Shown in pieces: positions 36,675 to 43,811 of a stretch of DNA of 64,000 nt (positions within the stretch are counted from its first letter, which is position 1; every line of letters begins with the position of its first letter). The stretch is taken from positions 65,528 to 129,527 of the forward strand of contig DHVX01000008.1 of the NCBI GenBank assembly GCA_002412885.1, given 5' to 3'. A program made the translations under genes and the position numbers. The notes beneath the pieces were generated by a model. It saw nothing but the letters and a program-made list of their open reading frames with translations. It searched no databases and was not told the DNA's origin. This DNA is from Bacteroidales bacterium UBA5197 (lineage in GTDB: Bacteria; Bacteroidota; Bacteroidia; Bacteroidales; Lentimicrobiaceae).

Positions 36675-38309
36675 ATGCAAGGACGAAAAGAATACAACCC
36701 AAAGCTAATGTACCAGTTACATCTCGATAACCTGGTGCCTAAAGATAATTATTACAGACAACTTGATCAGGTGCTGGATCTGGAATTTCTGTATAAGGCA
36801 ACGGCTGAATACTATGGTGATGAAGGTCATGAATCCATTGATCCTGTGGTGTTTATAAAGGTATGCCTGGTTGGTTATCTGAACAATATAAACTCCGACC
36901 GCAGGTTAATCGAGTATTGCGGAAATTGCCTGGATGTCAGGCTGTTTATCCGGTATGATCTTGATGAAACGCTTCCATGGCATAGTACCATAAGCCGCAC
37001 CCGGCAGTTGTATGGCGAAGAGGTGTTTCTGGCATTATTCCGGAAAGTGTTAAGTATGTGTGTTCATAAAGGAATGGTCCGGGGCAAACGCCAGGCAATT
37101 GATTCTGCATTTATTAAAGCCAACGCGAGTATGGATTCGCTGGTTGAAAAAGAAGTTGTCGAAGATGCCGGAATGTATCTGGATGAATTGAATGAAGGTT
37201 CGGAGTATAAAGTGAGTAAAACCAAAAAAACAATTGTTGAGAAGCACCACGCCTGGAAGGTTAAAGCATACAAGGGTCAGCCTTCCAATCAAAATACCAA
37301 ACAGCTGAACGATTTTGGTGAACCAATCCGGCCCAAATACCTGAGCAATCATACCCACTATTCGCCAACTGATCCCGATGCCCGCATCAGTGTAAAAGTC
37401 GGGAAATCCCGCCAACTTAACTATTACGGGCAAATTGCAGTGGATGATGCTCATCATGTAATTACGGGTGCAATGGCTGATTATGCCGATCAGAGAGACA
37501 GCCAGTGCCTACCTGCTATCCTTGAACAAACCATTGAAAACTTGAACGAAAACGAGATAAGAACAGAACAGATAGCAGCCGATACCGGATACAGCAGTGG
37601 TGAAGCGCTCCGGTACTGCGAAGAACATGCTATAGAAGCCTATATCCCAAACTTTGGACTGTATAAACCTACGCGTGAAGGATTCATCTACAACAAGGAA
37701 CTTGACCGTTACGAATGTAACCGTGGCAACAAAGCTATCCTGCCATTTCGCCAGATCTTTACCGACAAAAAAGGGTATCAGAAAAGAGTATATCGTTCAG
37801 ATAACAGCAAATGCAAAAAATGCCCATTGCGTAGTTCATGCATTGGGAAAAGTGATTTCAAGAAACTTGATGACAGCATCGACAAACCATATTACGACCG
37901 GATGCACCAACGGATGCAAACGCAATATGCGAGAAAAATCAGCAAGATCCGGAGCAGCACTGTTGAGCCTGTGTTGGGAACCCTCATTAACTTCCTGAAT
38001 ATGAAACGGGTGAACACCCGGGGAATAAACAAGGCTAATAAGCATGTTCTTATGGCAGCGCTGTGCTATAACCTGAAGAAATACATGAAGTTTAAATCCC
38101 CCAAGGTGATTTCTGTAATAAAATCAATGGATATGAACAAAATAGGAGACTTTTTCAACATTTCTGAAGCTGTTTCAAGCCTGATCAATGGGTTTTTAAT
38201 CAATATGAGGCTTATGGAAGCACCTTGCCATTTTAAAATTCTGACAAGCAACGATCGCAGCCTGGAGAGCTATGCTGCAGAACAGGTTGAAATCTTCTTT
38301 CAGGGATGA
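36675..38309 (+). CDS. IS1182 family transposase
   Basis: This 544-residue DDE transposase appears intact. The N-terminal DUF772-type domain has YNPKLMYQLHLDNLVPKDNYYRQLD and HESIDPVVFIKVCLVGYL. The catalytic core includes QAIDSAFIKANAS (first Asp), AADTGYSSGEALRYCEEH (second Asp region) and the C-terminal RSSTVEPVLGTLINF (Glu). A Cys cluster, CKKCPLRSSC, lies between the last two motifs. It is the only plus-strand gene in the accessory region, and ends 2 bp before the right terminal repeat. Confidence 0.95.
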   Translation: MQGRKEYNPKLMYQLHLDNLVPKDNYYRQLDQVLDLEFLYKATAEYYGDEGHESIDPVVFIKVCLVGYLNNINSDRRLIEYCGNCLDVRLFIRYDLDETLPWHSTISRTRQLYGEEVFLALFRKVLSMCVHKGMVRGKRQAIDSAFIKANASMDSLVEKEVVEDAGMYLDELNEGSEYKVSKTKKTIVEKHHAWKVKAYKGQPSNQNTKQLNDFGEPIRPKYLSNHTHYSPTDPDARISVKVGKSRQLNYYGQIAVDDAHHVITGAMADYADQRDSQCLPAILEQTIENLNENEIRTEQIAADTGYSSGEALRYCEEHAIEAYIPNFGLYKPTREGFIYNKELDRYECNRGNKAILPFRQIFTDKKGYQKRVYRSDNSKCKKCPLRSSCIGKSDFKKLDDSIDKPYYDRMHQRMQTQYARKISKIRSSTVEPVLGTLINFLNMKRVNTRGINKANKHVLMAALCYNLKKYMKFKSPKVISVIKSMDMNKIGDFFNISEAVSSLINGFLINMRLMEAPCHFKILTSNDRSLESYAAEQVEIFFQG

Positions 38310-38330
38310 TGTTGTGCAACGGCTACTTTT

Positions 38331-38511
38331 GTTGGTTGACGGTTTTCGTGTTTCGGGAAGAGCCAGGCCAGGGGACAACGTTTTCTGCTGCGTAGTCTTT
38401 TCGGGCAGTACGATGAAGCCGGGCGGCACACTCAATCCTCTAAAAACCCTCAATAAACTCAACTTATACTTCAATCCGCGATAGCGGTTTTTTCTTAAAC
38501 TGTCAACCAAC
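38331..38511. repeat. Long fold-back P3a next to the IS
   Basis: GTTGGTTGACGGTTT (38331-38345) and its near-inverse 38497-38511 pair at 14 of 15 positions across a ~150-nt centre. It starts 10 bp beyond the IS end. The right tip CCAACG abuts P3b. No gene is convincing in the 38310-38848 gap. Confidence 0.6.
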
Positions 38512-38516
38512 GTTTT

Positions 38517-38628
38517 GCGGCTTGGCGTAGTGGGGGCTTTTCAGCACAAAACTTCATACGAAGCCGAAAGTTCAAATTTACGAAAAACTGTCATACGAAG
38601 AACGTCCGCCCCCATTACGCCAAACCGC
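38517..38628. repeat. Palindrome P3b (112 nt)
   Basis: Arms 38517-38537 and 38608-38628 pair at 19 of 21 positions. The centre has TACGAAGC..GAAA..TTTAC, shared with P1. It is preceded by CCAACGTTTT and followed by TGTTAGCAGCTGGCG, which matches the right flank of P1. It precedes the CDF/TonB module. Confidence 0.7.
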
Positions 38629-38765
38629 TGTTAGCAGCTGGCGTTCTGTCCACCGTCTTAGTAAACCATTGTCTGTATGTCGTCCAAGTGTCGGGTTGTG
38701 CGTTCGGGTATTTTTTCTTTTTCAGAAGGGCAGGAAAATTTTTTTATTCAATTTTTTTTAGGGAA

Positions 38766-38835
38766 ACAAGCACACTCTTTTTGCAGCTTTGGTTTGCGTG
38801 TCGGCTTGTAGCGGCTGCAAAATGTGTGTGCTTGT
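38766..38835. repeat. Hairpin H3
   Basis: Arms 38766-38787 and 38814-38835 pair at 20 of 22 positions around a TTTGG..GTCGGCTTGTAGC loop. Same family and orientation as H1. It lies just downstream of the CDF transporter stop codon. Confidence 0.78.
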
Positions 38836-38848
38836 GTGCGTTGGCTTT

Positions 38849-39643
38849 TTACTTCGCTAATTGTAATATTCTGTATGCTCCTCTTGCAACAATTATAAAA
38901 ACGATTGCTCCAATAATCAAGTCGGGATAACCTGAATTAAGCCAATTAACCAAAAGTCCGGCTGTGATTACTCCCGAATTAATAATTACGTCATTGGAAG
39001 TGAAAATCATACTTGCTTGCATATGAGCCTCTTTGCTCTTACCTTTTTGTAATAAGTAAAGACAAATCACATTAGCGATAAGAGCCAAAACAGAAACGAT
39101 AATCATTGTTTGAAAATCAGGCATTTTCTCAATTCCTATAAATCGTCTGACTACTTCTACAAAACCAATTACAGCAAGAAGTATTTGAAAATATCCTGCA
39201 AATTTTGCGATGTTATTTTTTCTCGTTATTGTTCCACCTACCGCAAATAATGCCAATCCGTAAACAATACTGTCTGCGAGCATATCCAAACTGTCTGCTA
39301 CTAATCCCATTGAGTTGGAAAAAATTCCAAACAGCATTTCCAATCCGAAAAACAGAAAATTGATAACAAGAACCGTCCACAACAATTTCCGTTGTTTATT
39401 GCTTGTGTCGGTTTCAATTTCCACCTTGCTTTCTTCGGTTGAAACCAAAGAAGTATCAAGGTTCAGCGTATTTAATGCTAAGTGTATCGGCTCTGGTTTT
39501 CCGTTATGATGAACTGCTAATTTTCTGTTTGGAATGTCAAACTCCAATGATTTTATTTCATCAAACTTTTGCAGTTTCATCCGTATTAATTGCTCCTCGC
39601 TTGGGCAATCCATTTTTGTAATGTTAAATATTGTCTTTTGCAT
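38849..39643 (-). CDS. Cation diffusion facilitator with N-terminal HMA-like domain
   Basis: This 264-residue protein starts with a degenerate heavy-metal-associated domain of about 75 residues (MQKTIFNITKMDCPSEEQLI, with a single Cys instead of CxxC). A CDF transporter follows with NSMGLVADSLDMLADSI in TM2 and ASMIFTSNDVIINSGV in TM5. The usual HxxxD of CDF metal sites is altered (DxxxD in TM2, SNDxxxN in TM5), so the metal is uncertain. No long cytoplasmic C-terminal domain is present. It ends the second metal module and follows the TonB receptor by 5 bp. Confidence 0.82.
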   Translation of the reverse strand: MQKTIFNITKMDCPSEEQLIRMKLQKFDEIKSLEFDIPNRKLAVHHNGKPEPIHLALNTLNLDTSLVSTEESKVEIETDTSNKQRKLLWTVLVINFLFFGLEMLFGIFSNSMGLVADSLDMLADSIVYGLALFAVGGTITRKNNIAKFAGYFQILLAVIGFVEVVRRFIGIEKMPDFQTMIIVSVLALIANVICLYLLQKGKSKEAHMQASMIFTSNDVIINSGVITAGLLVNWLNSGYPDLIIGAIVFIIVARGAYRILQLAK

Positions 39644-39648
39644 AATTG

Positions 39649-41823
39649 CTACAATTTTAGTTTGATACCACCATTAATTAAAAATCCGTCAAGCGGTGCG
39701 TAAATGTCCCTGAAAACAGGATTAGTTAGTGTGCCTGTATAAATAGTGTCAAATCGGGTTTGCCTTGCGTCAAGGAAATTTTCAAAGTTGATGTAAACCG
39801 AAAATTTCTCCCATAGCTTTTCAACCATAAAACCACAAAGCACATATTGTTTTCCTGTTGCACCGTCACTCAATTTTTGAGGACTGAAATAATACGCTTC
39901 CAAACCTACTTTCCATTTGTCCTCTACTTCATACATTAAAACTGAATTTATCCTGTGCTTTGGCGTAAGCGGTGTATTTGTCAAAATTCCGTTTTGATGC
40001 AAGCGGGTATCGGTGAATGTATAACCCAAAAACAATTTAAAATCTTCATAGCCGATTTTGATATTGGTTTCCGTTCCTCTTGTATCAATGTGTCCTGCCG
40101 AATTGATAAATTGGTATAATCCGCCTGTTTGATACTCAAGCAACAAAGGGTTATTCAAATAGGTGTAAAAGAAAAGTTGGTTGATACTGAACGTTACTTT
40201 TTCGCCAAATACGGTGCGATAATTAAAATCAACATTTCCTCCGTAACTGCGTTCCAATTTGTTGATGTTTTTATCAATGGGCATTACATTTTGGAATTGT
40301 ATGCGTTCGCTTTCCTCTGTAAATATGGTTGGTGTTTTATAGCCAAAACCACCACCAAGCCGTGAAGAAAATTTGTCGGTTATTTTGAATAATGCTGAAA
40401 CTCTTGGCAGCAAAGCAATACCATAATCAATAACATAGTCGGCTCTGAAACCTGTTTCAAGATTGAGCCACTTGGTTGCTTTCCACGAATTTTGAGCAAA
40501 TGCACCAAAAGTAATTTGGTTATAATTTCTCAATGGAAAAGTGTCTGTCTGCTTTTCCTGAAAGTTATCCGACCAAAGATTTACACCTGCAACCCATTCT
40601 GTTTTTTCCCGAATATTGGTATAGCTTGCTTCGCTGAATGTGGCTGTTTGTGTGCCGTCAAAACTGTAATTTGGAATATTGATTATCCTGTTAAAATAAC
40701 TCACACTGTTCTTGAAATTGAAGAAACTTTTGTCATTAAATTTATGGTCAAAAGACAATTGCGTGGAATAGCGTTGTGTTTTGTTTTCTTCAAAATAACT
40801 GTGGATAGTGTCGCCTTTTCCTTGTATAAAATGTATGTCGCCACCGATACGGTTTTCAATAGCTGTGTTTATTCCAACATTCAGTTTTGTTTTGTCGCTG
40901 AAATAAACAAATAACTTAGGATTGAAAACATACCTGTCAAATTTTGGAATTGCGGAAAGGTCAATGCCCGCAGGGTCATAAGCCCAGTTGCGGTTGTGTG
41001 AAGCGAAAATTGTTGTGCCGATTTTATTAAACCGCTGTCCATAAAAACCGTTAAGGTCAAAACCTTTGCCCGAACTTCCGTTTAGATGAAACCGCAAATC
41101 CCTTTCGTCTGTCGGTGTTTTTGAAATCAGGTTTACAAGTCCCGCTATTGCACCACCTCCGTAAAGTGTAGATGCCGAACCCTTGATAACTTCTACTTGC
41201 TTCAAATCAAGTGGAGGAGTTTGTAAAAGACCAAGCCCGCTTGCTGCACCCGAAAAAAGCGGAAATCCGTCTTTTAGAATTTGTGTGTATCGCCCGTCAA
41301 GGCCCTGAATACGTATGGAAGCGTTTGCAGATGTAGCCGAAGTTTGTTGCGTTTGAATACCTGTGCTTTCGCTCAAAAGCATACGAATATCGCCCGATTT
41401 CATATTGCTTTTTTCTTCCAACTCTTCTCCTGCTATTAACTCCATTCGTGTTGGAATTTCCTGAATTGTCCTTGAGCTGCGTGTAGAAGTAACTATAACT
41501 TCCCCTAATTCTCCTGCTTCCGATTTGAGAAGGATTTCAATAGGGTCTGTGCTTGCTAATGGGAAAGTAAAAGTGTCAATTAGGGTTTCATAACCGATAT
41601 AACGGAATTCTATTATTTGCTGTCCATCAGGAATGTCGGAAATTGTTACTAACCCGTTTAGGTCGGCTGTCCCTCCTTTGGTTGTGCCTTTCAATAAAGC
41701 TGTTGCTCCGATTAGCGTTTCTTTGGTGTCGCTGTCTTTTATGACGGCTTTGAATGTGTTCTGTCCGAACACAGTATTTATGTTGAATGCTACGCATAGT
41801 AGCAAAATGATTTTGATTTTCAT
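39649..41823 (-). CDS. TonB-dependent outer membrane receptor
   Basis: This 724-residue outer-membrane receptor has a signal peptide (ending NTVFGQ), a carboxypeptidase-regulatory-like N-terminal domain (AVIKDSDTKETLIGATALLKG), a plug domain (GEVIVTSTRSSRTIQEIPTR, then SIRIQGLDGRYTQILKDG and VEVIKGSASTLYGGGAIAG) and a beta barrel. It lies 5 bp upstream of the CDF gene and downstream of a Cys-rich small protein, so it probably takes part in metal or metallophore traffic with them. The ligand is not deducible. Confidence 0.92.
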   Translation of the reverse strand: MKIKIILLLCVAFNINTVFGQNTFKAVIKDSDTKETLIGATALLKGTTKGGTADLNGLVTISDIPDGQQIIEFRYIGYETLIDTFTFPLASTDPIEILLKSEAGELGEVIVTSTRSSRTIQEIPTRMELIAGEELEEKSNMKSGDIRMLLSESTGIQTQQTSATSANASIRIQGLDGRYTQILKDGFPLFSGAASGLGLLQTPPLDLKQVEVIKGSASTLYGGGAIAGLVNLISKTPTDERDLRFHLNGSSGKGFDLNGFYGQRFNKIGTTIFASHNRNWAYDPAGIDLSAIPKFDRYVFNPKLFVYFSDKTKLNVGINTAIENRIGGDIHFIQGKGDTIHSYFEENKTQRYSTQLSFDHKFNDKSFFNFKNSVSYFNRIINIPNYSFDGTQTATFSEASYTNIREKTEWVAGVNLWSDNFQEKQTDTFPLRNYNQITFGAFAQNSWKATKWLNLETGFRADYVIDYGIALLPRVSALFKITDKFSSRLGGGFGYKTPTIFTEESERIQFQNVMPIDKNINKLERSYGGNVDFNYRTVFGEKVTFSINQLFFYTYLNNPLLLEYQTGGLYQFINSAGHIDTRGTETNIKIGYEDFKLFLGYTFTDTRLHQNGILTNTPLTPKHRINSVLMYEVEDKWKVGLEAYYFSPQKLSDGATGKQYVLCGFMVEKLWEKFSVYINFENFLDARQTRFDTIYTGTLTNPVFRDIYAPLDGFLINGGIKLKL

Positions 41824-41860
41824 TTTTTGAATTATTGATAATGTTTGTAAAATGATGATT

Positions 41861-41903
41861 GGCGGTGCGAAGCACCGCCTTTAATAATTTGTGCCGAAGG
41901 CAC
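41861..41903. repeat. Two GAA-triloop hairpins upstream of the TonB receptor gene
   Basis: GGCGGTGC-GAA-GCACCGCC (41861-41879) and GTGCC-GAA-GGCAC (41891-41903) lie side by side between the DUF6660 gene and the receptor gene. Both are perfect stems with the same loop as hairpins near 12.1 and 24.1 kb. They may attenuate or process the operon mRNA. Confidence 0.75.
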
Positions 41904-41909
41904 TAAACA

Positions 41910-42218
41910 TTATACAATCTTAGGCGGTTGCCAGATGGATGAGAAAAATTCAGAAGCAAAGTACTCGTCATAGAGAGAAACTTTCAAGTCCGAATAAATA
42001 AGAAAGGATTGAACTGAAAAGGAAGTAACTGAAAGAGTAAATCCATTGCAAGTATGACAACCCATAAATGGGGAACAACAATCGCTGCAATCTTGGTCGT
42101 CCTGCTGGTTTTGTCCTTGCTCCGTTGTCTGTTCGTTAAAACACTTGTCCTCCACAAGGTTCGGTGCTACTGACAATAGCAGAACATAAACGGCTAATAT
42201 GAAGGATAAATATTTCAC
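41910..42218 (-). CDS. DUF6660-like small Cys-rich exported protein
   Basis: This 102-residue protein begins with GTG. It has a signal peptide (LSFILAVYVLLLSVAPNL), an acidic/Gln-rich stretch and a Cys cluster (DCSDCCSPFMGCHTCNGF) that could bind metal. It resembles the DUF6660 family, found near metal-transport genes in Bacteroidota. It is the first gene of the CDF/TonB module and has a -7 box 4 bp before its start codon, so its mRNA is probably leaderless. Confidence 0.75.
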   Translation of the reverse strand: MKYLSFILAVYVLLLSVAPNLVEDKCFNEQTTEQGQNQQDDQDCSDCCSPFMGCHTCNGFTLSVTSFSVQSFLIYSDLKVSLYDEYFASEFFSSIWQPPKIV

Positions 42219-42222
42219 GGTG

Positions 42223-42230
42223 CAAAGTTA
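42223..42230 (-). promoter_or_regulatory. -7 box of the CDF/TonB module
   Basis: On the minus strand TAACTTTG ends 4 bp before the GTG start codon. This is the same box and spacing as for the DUF2400 gene at 2311. No clear -33 was seen. Confidence 0.5.
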
Positions 42231-42248
42231 ATAAAAGCGTTGGAAAAA

Positions 42249-42310
42249 TTGGCTCTTTTGGTTTTGCATTTTTGTCGGCTTGTGTGTCGGGGCAAAACCA
42301 AATGTGCCAA
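42249..42310. repeat. Hairpin H4
   Basis: Arms TTGGCTCTTTTGGTTTTGC (42249-42267) and 42292-42310 pair at 17 of 19 positions around a GTCGGCTTGTGTGTCGG loop. Same family and orientation as H1-H3. It lies upstream of the first gene of the CDF/TonB module. Confidence 0.78.
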
Positions 42311-42494
42311 TGCGGGCTGGCTAAAAATTGAATTAAAAAAATGTGCGGTGGGGAAAATAAAAAATACTGAAGGGTCGGTTTTGTGTGTCCGCTCTCCTGT
42401 TGTCCAACTGTATGTTATAAAAGTCTTGTTCACTTGTCAAATTTTGTAAAGCGTTTTTGTCTGTCCGTTCGTGTCTGTCTGCCGTGTCGGTGTC

Positions 42495-42677
42495 TTTTTA
42501 CGCTTGCAGCTAACGATTGGGTACCTGTAATTGTATTTTTCAATTCACGAAATTCAACGCAACTCTTTATTAATCAACAAAAAGTTCTTTTCCCTGTAAA
42601 AATATCATTCCATTTTTAACTAATTAAAAACGGATAAAAGGAACAGAATATATACGCAACCCGCTTGAGCGTATATT
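42495..42677. repeat. Module right-end sequence and small palindrome
   Basis: TTTTTACGCTTG (42495-42506) followed by CAGCTAACG resembles TTTTTACACTTG..CCAACG left of P2. A P-like palindrome is expected next, but only a 9-bp inverted repeat ATATACGC..GCGTATAT (42647-42677) is seen, so the copy may be degenerate. The rest of 42219-42745 holds H4 and AT-rich DNA without a gene. Confidence 0.45.
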
Positions 42678-42745
42678 AATTGCATCAAATATATAGCAAA
42701 AATACTGATTACAAAAATTTGGGTATTTATAAAAGATTTTAATTG

Positions 42746-43561
42746 CTAGCGGCGCAAATCTCCAAGAGTCTGAGTATTGTCACTTGATTTCTTTTTATGT
42801 CCATAGTATGACTGTTGGGGTAAGGGAGGAGGATGTTCTTCTGACAGCAACCTTGGGCCTTGAGGACTTAGCATTTCTTTCGAATACGGCCCCGGCTGAT
42901 CTATCTTATTACTTAGAAGATACCCATTCATCTGTTTAGATGAACATTTATTCAACATCCCCAATATTTCAGCAAGGCTAAGGGTTTGCTTCAGCCATCG
43001 GGATTCCTGTCCATAAGAAAGTATCACTGGCATCCGGGATGATTGTATGCCCCGAATAAGCGAATTTGCAGCCACGGTTATAATGGTAAATGAATGGATT
43101 TCTGTTTTGGTAACAGGATCTATCCAGATATCATAAAGGCCGGCTAAACCAATCGGGTGTTTGTGTTCTCTGAGGTAAAACAGATATGGCTTTGGCAGGA
43201 TTCCGGAAGACCATGCTGTAAAAGCATCAGCAATTACAATGCAGCGTCTGGTAAACAATGGTTTTTGAAAAGCCGGTTTCAGGAATATTGCTTTTGATCC
43301 CTTGAAGTCTGGATTGTTCTCCGGGTTTTTATCGCCCTCAGCCCTGGCATTGATTAACTGCATTCTGCCTTTTGCCCATGAAGGGGTAAGCCCGAAAACC
43401 GATAAAGAAAGTTCGCTCGGTTTTTCCTGTGTGATAATAATGGATTCATTCCCGGGAGAAACGACAATCAGTGGTTCCCAATCCAGCGTTTTCGGGAATT
43501 TAGAACCGAAATGGATTTCAATGGCTTCCAGGCTGCTGGCAAGAATGTATTTGCGGGGCAT
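42746..43561 (-). CDS. SRAP/HMCES-like protein with lost catalytic residues
   Basis: This 271-residue protein matches the SOS-response-associated peptidase (YedK/HMCES) family, which crosslinks to abasic sites through Cys2. The fold markers are LINARAEG, FTRRCIVIADAFTAW, GLAGLYD and SRMPVILS. The catalytic set is missing: the start is MPRKY instead of MCGRY, GFYEW reads AFTAW, and the IHxRMP histidine is replaced in IQSSRMP. The C-terminal tail is long and Ser/Pro-rich. It may bind DNA without crosslinking, or be a decaying paralogue. It is single and lies outside the neighbouring modules. Confidence 0.8.
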   Translation of the reverse strand: MPRKYILASSLEAIEIHFGSKFPKTLDWEPLIVVSPGNESIIITQEKPSELSLSVFGLTPSWAKGRMQLINARAEGDKNPENNPDFKGSKAIFLKPAFQKPLFTRRCIVIADAFTAWSSGILPKPYLFYLREHKHPIGLAGLYDIWIDPVTKTEIHSFTIITVAANSLIRGIQSSRMPVILSYGQESRWLKQTLSLAEILGMLNKCSSKQMNGYLLSNKIDQPGPYSKEMLSPQGPRLLSEEHPPPLPQQSYYGHKKKSSDNTQTLGDLRR

Positions 43562-43753
43562 GATCAGATTCTAATCAAAATATTTGATTGAAAGGTAAGC
43601 AAATAAATGGATGAGGAAATAATGGTTGGGAGAATTTATTGGGGGTTGGTGCATGTGATGTGGTTGGCGGCGCCATTTGTGGATCACTATGGGTAATTTG
43701 AAAACGTGATATTACCATCAACTTAATTTTTCGCTTATATCGCAATGGGGCAT

Positions 43754-43799
43754 GGCGCGCTCCGTCAGTTAATAACTGGCGGAGCGGTCTACTCGATTA
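43754..43799. repeat. Boundary repeat B, copy 2
   Basis: This copy matches copy 1 (26760-26805) at 38 of 46 positions. It contains a 12-bp stem GCTCCGTCAGTT/AACTGGCGGAGC with one mismatch, 12 bp beyond the DUF262 stop codon. Otherwise the 43562-43811 gap shows nothing. Confidence 0.7.
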
Positions 43800-43811
43800 G
43801 CTGCAGACTTT

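Larger units (their letters stand above)
36562..38320 (+). mobile_element. IS1182-family insertion sequence
   Basis: The element spans from GTTGCACAAC (36562) to its inverse GTTGTGCAAC (38311-38320), a perfect 10-bp terminal inverted repeat, and encloses one intact transposase gene. Inside the tips the two ends diverge after one or two further bases. I could not identify a clear target-site duplication (TGCTT on the left, GGCTA on the right), so the exact ends are uncertain. It lies between palindromes P2 and P3a. Confidence 0.75.

Noticed and set aside
36557..38325. Target-site duplication of IS1182
   Set aside because: TGCTT on the left and GGCTA on the right do not match well enough to be called a duplication.
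27870..38640. Calling P elements true integron attC sites
   Set aside because: The right-hand cores read GTTGGCA or GTTAGCA, not GTTRRRY, left cores do not fit RYYYAAC well, and there is no intI gene; kept only as an analogy.
38272..38930. Frames between the IS and the CDF gene
   Set aside because: They cross fold-backs P3a/P3b and hairpin H3 and run into other genes.
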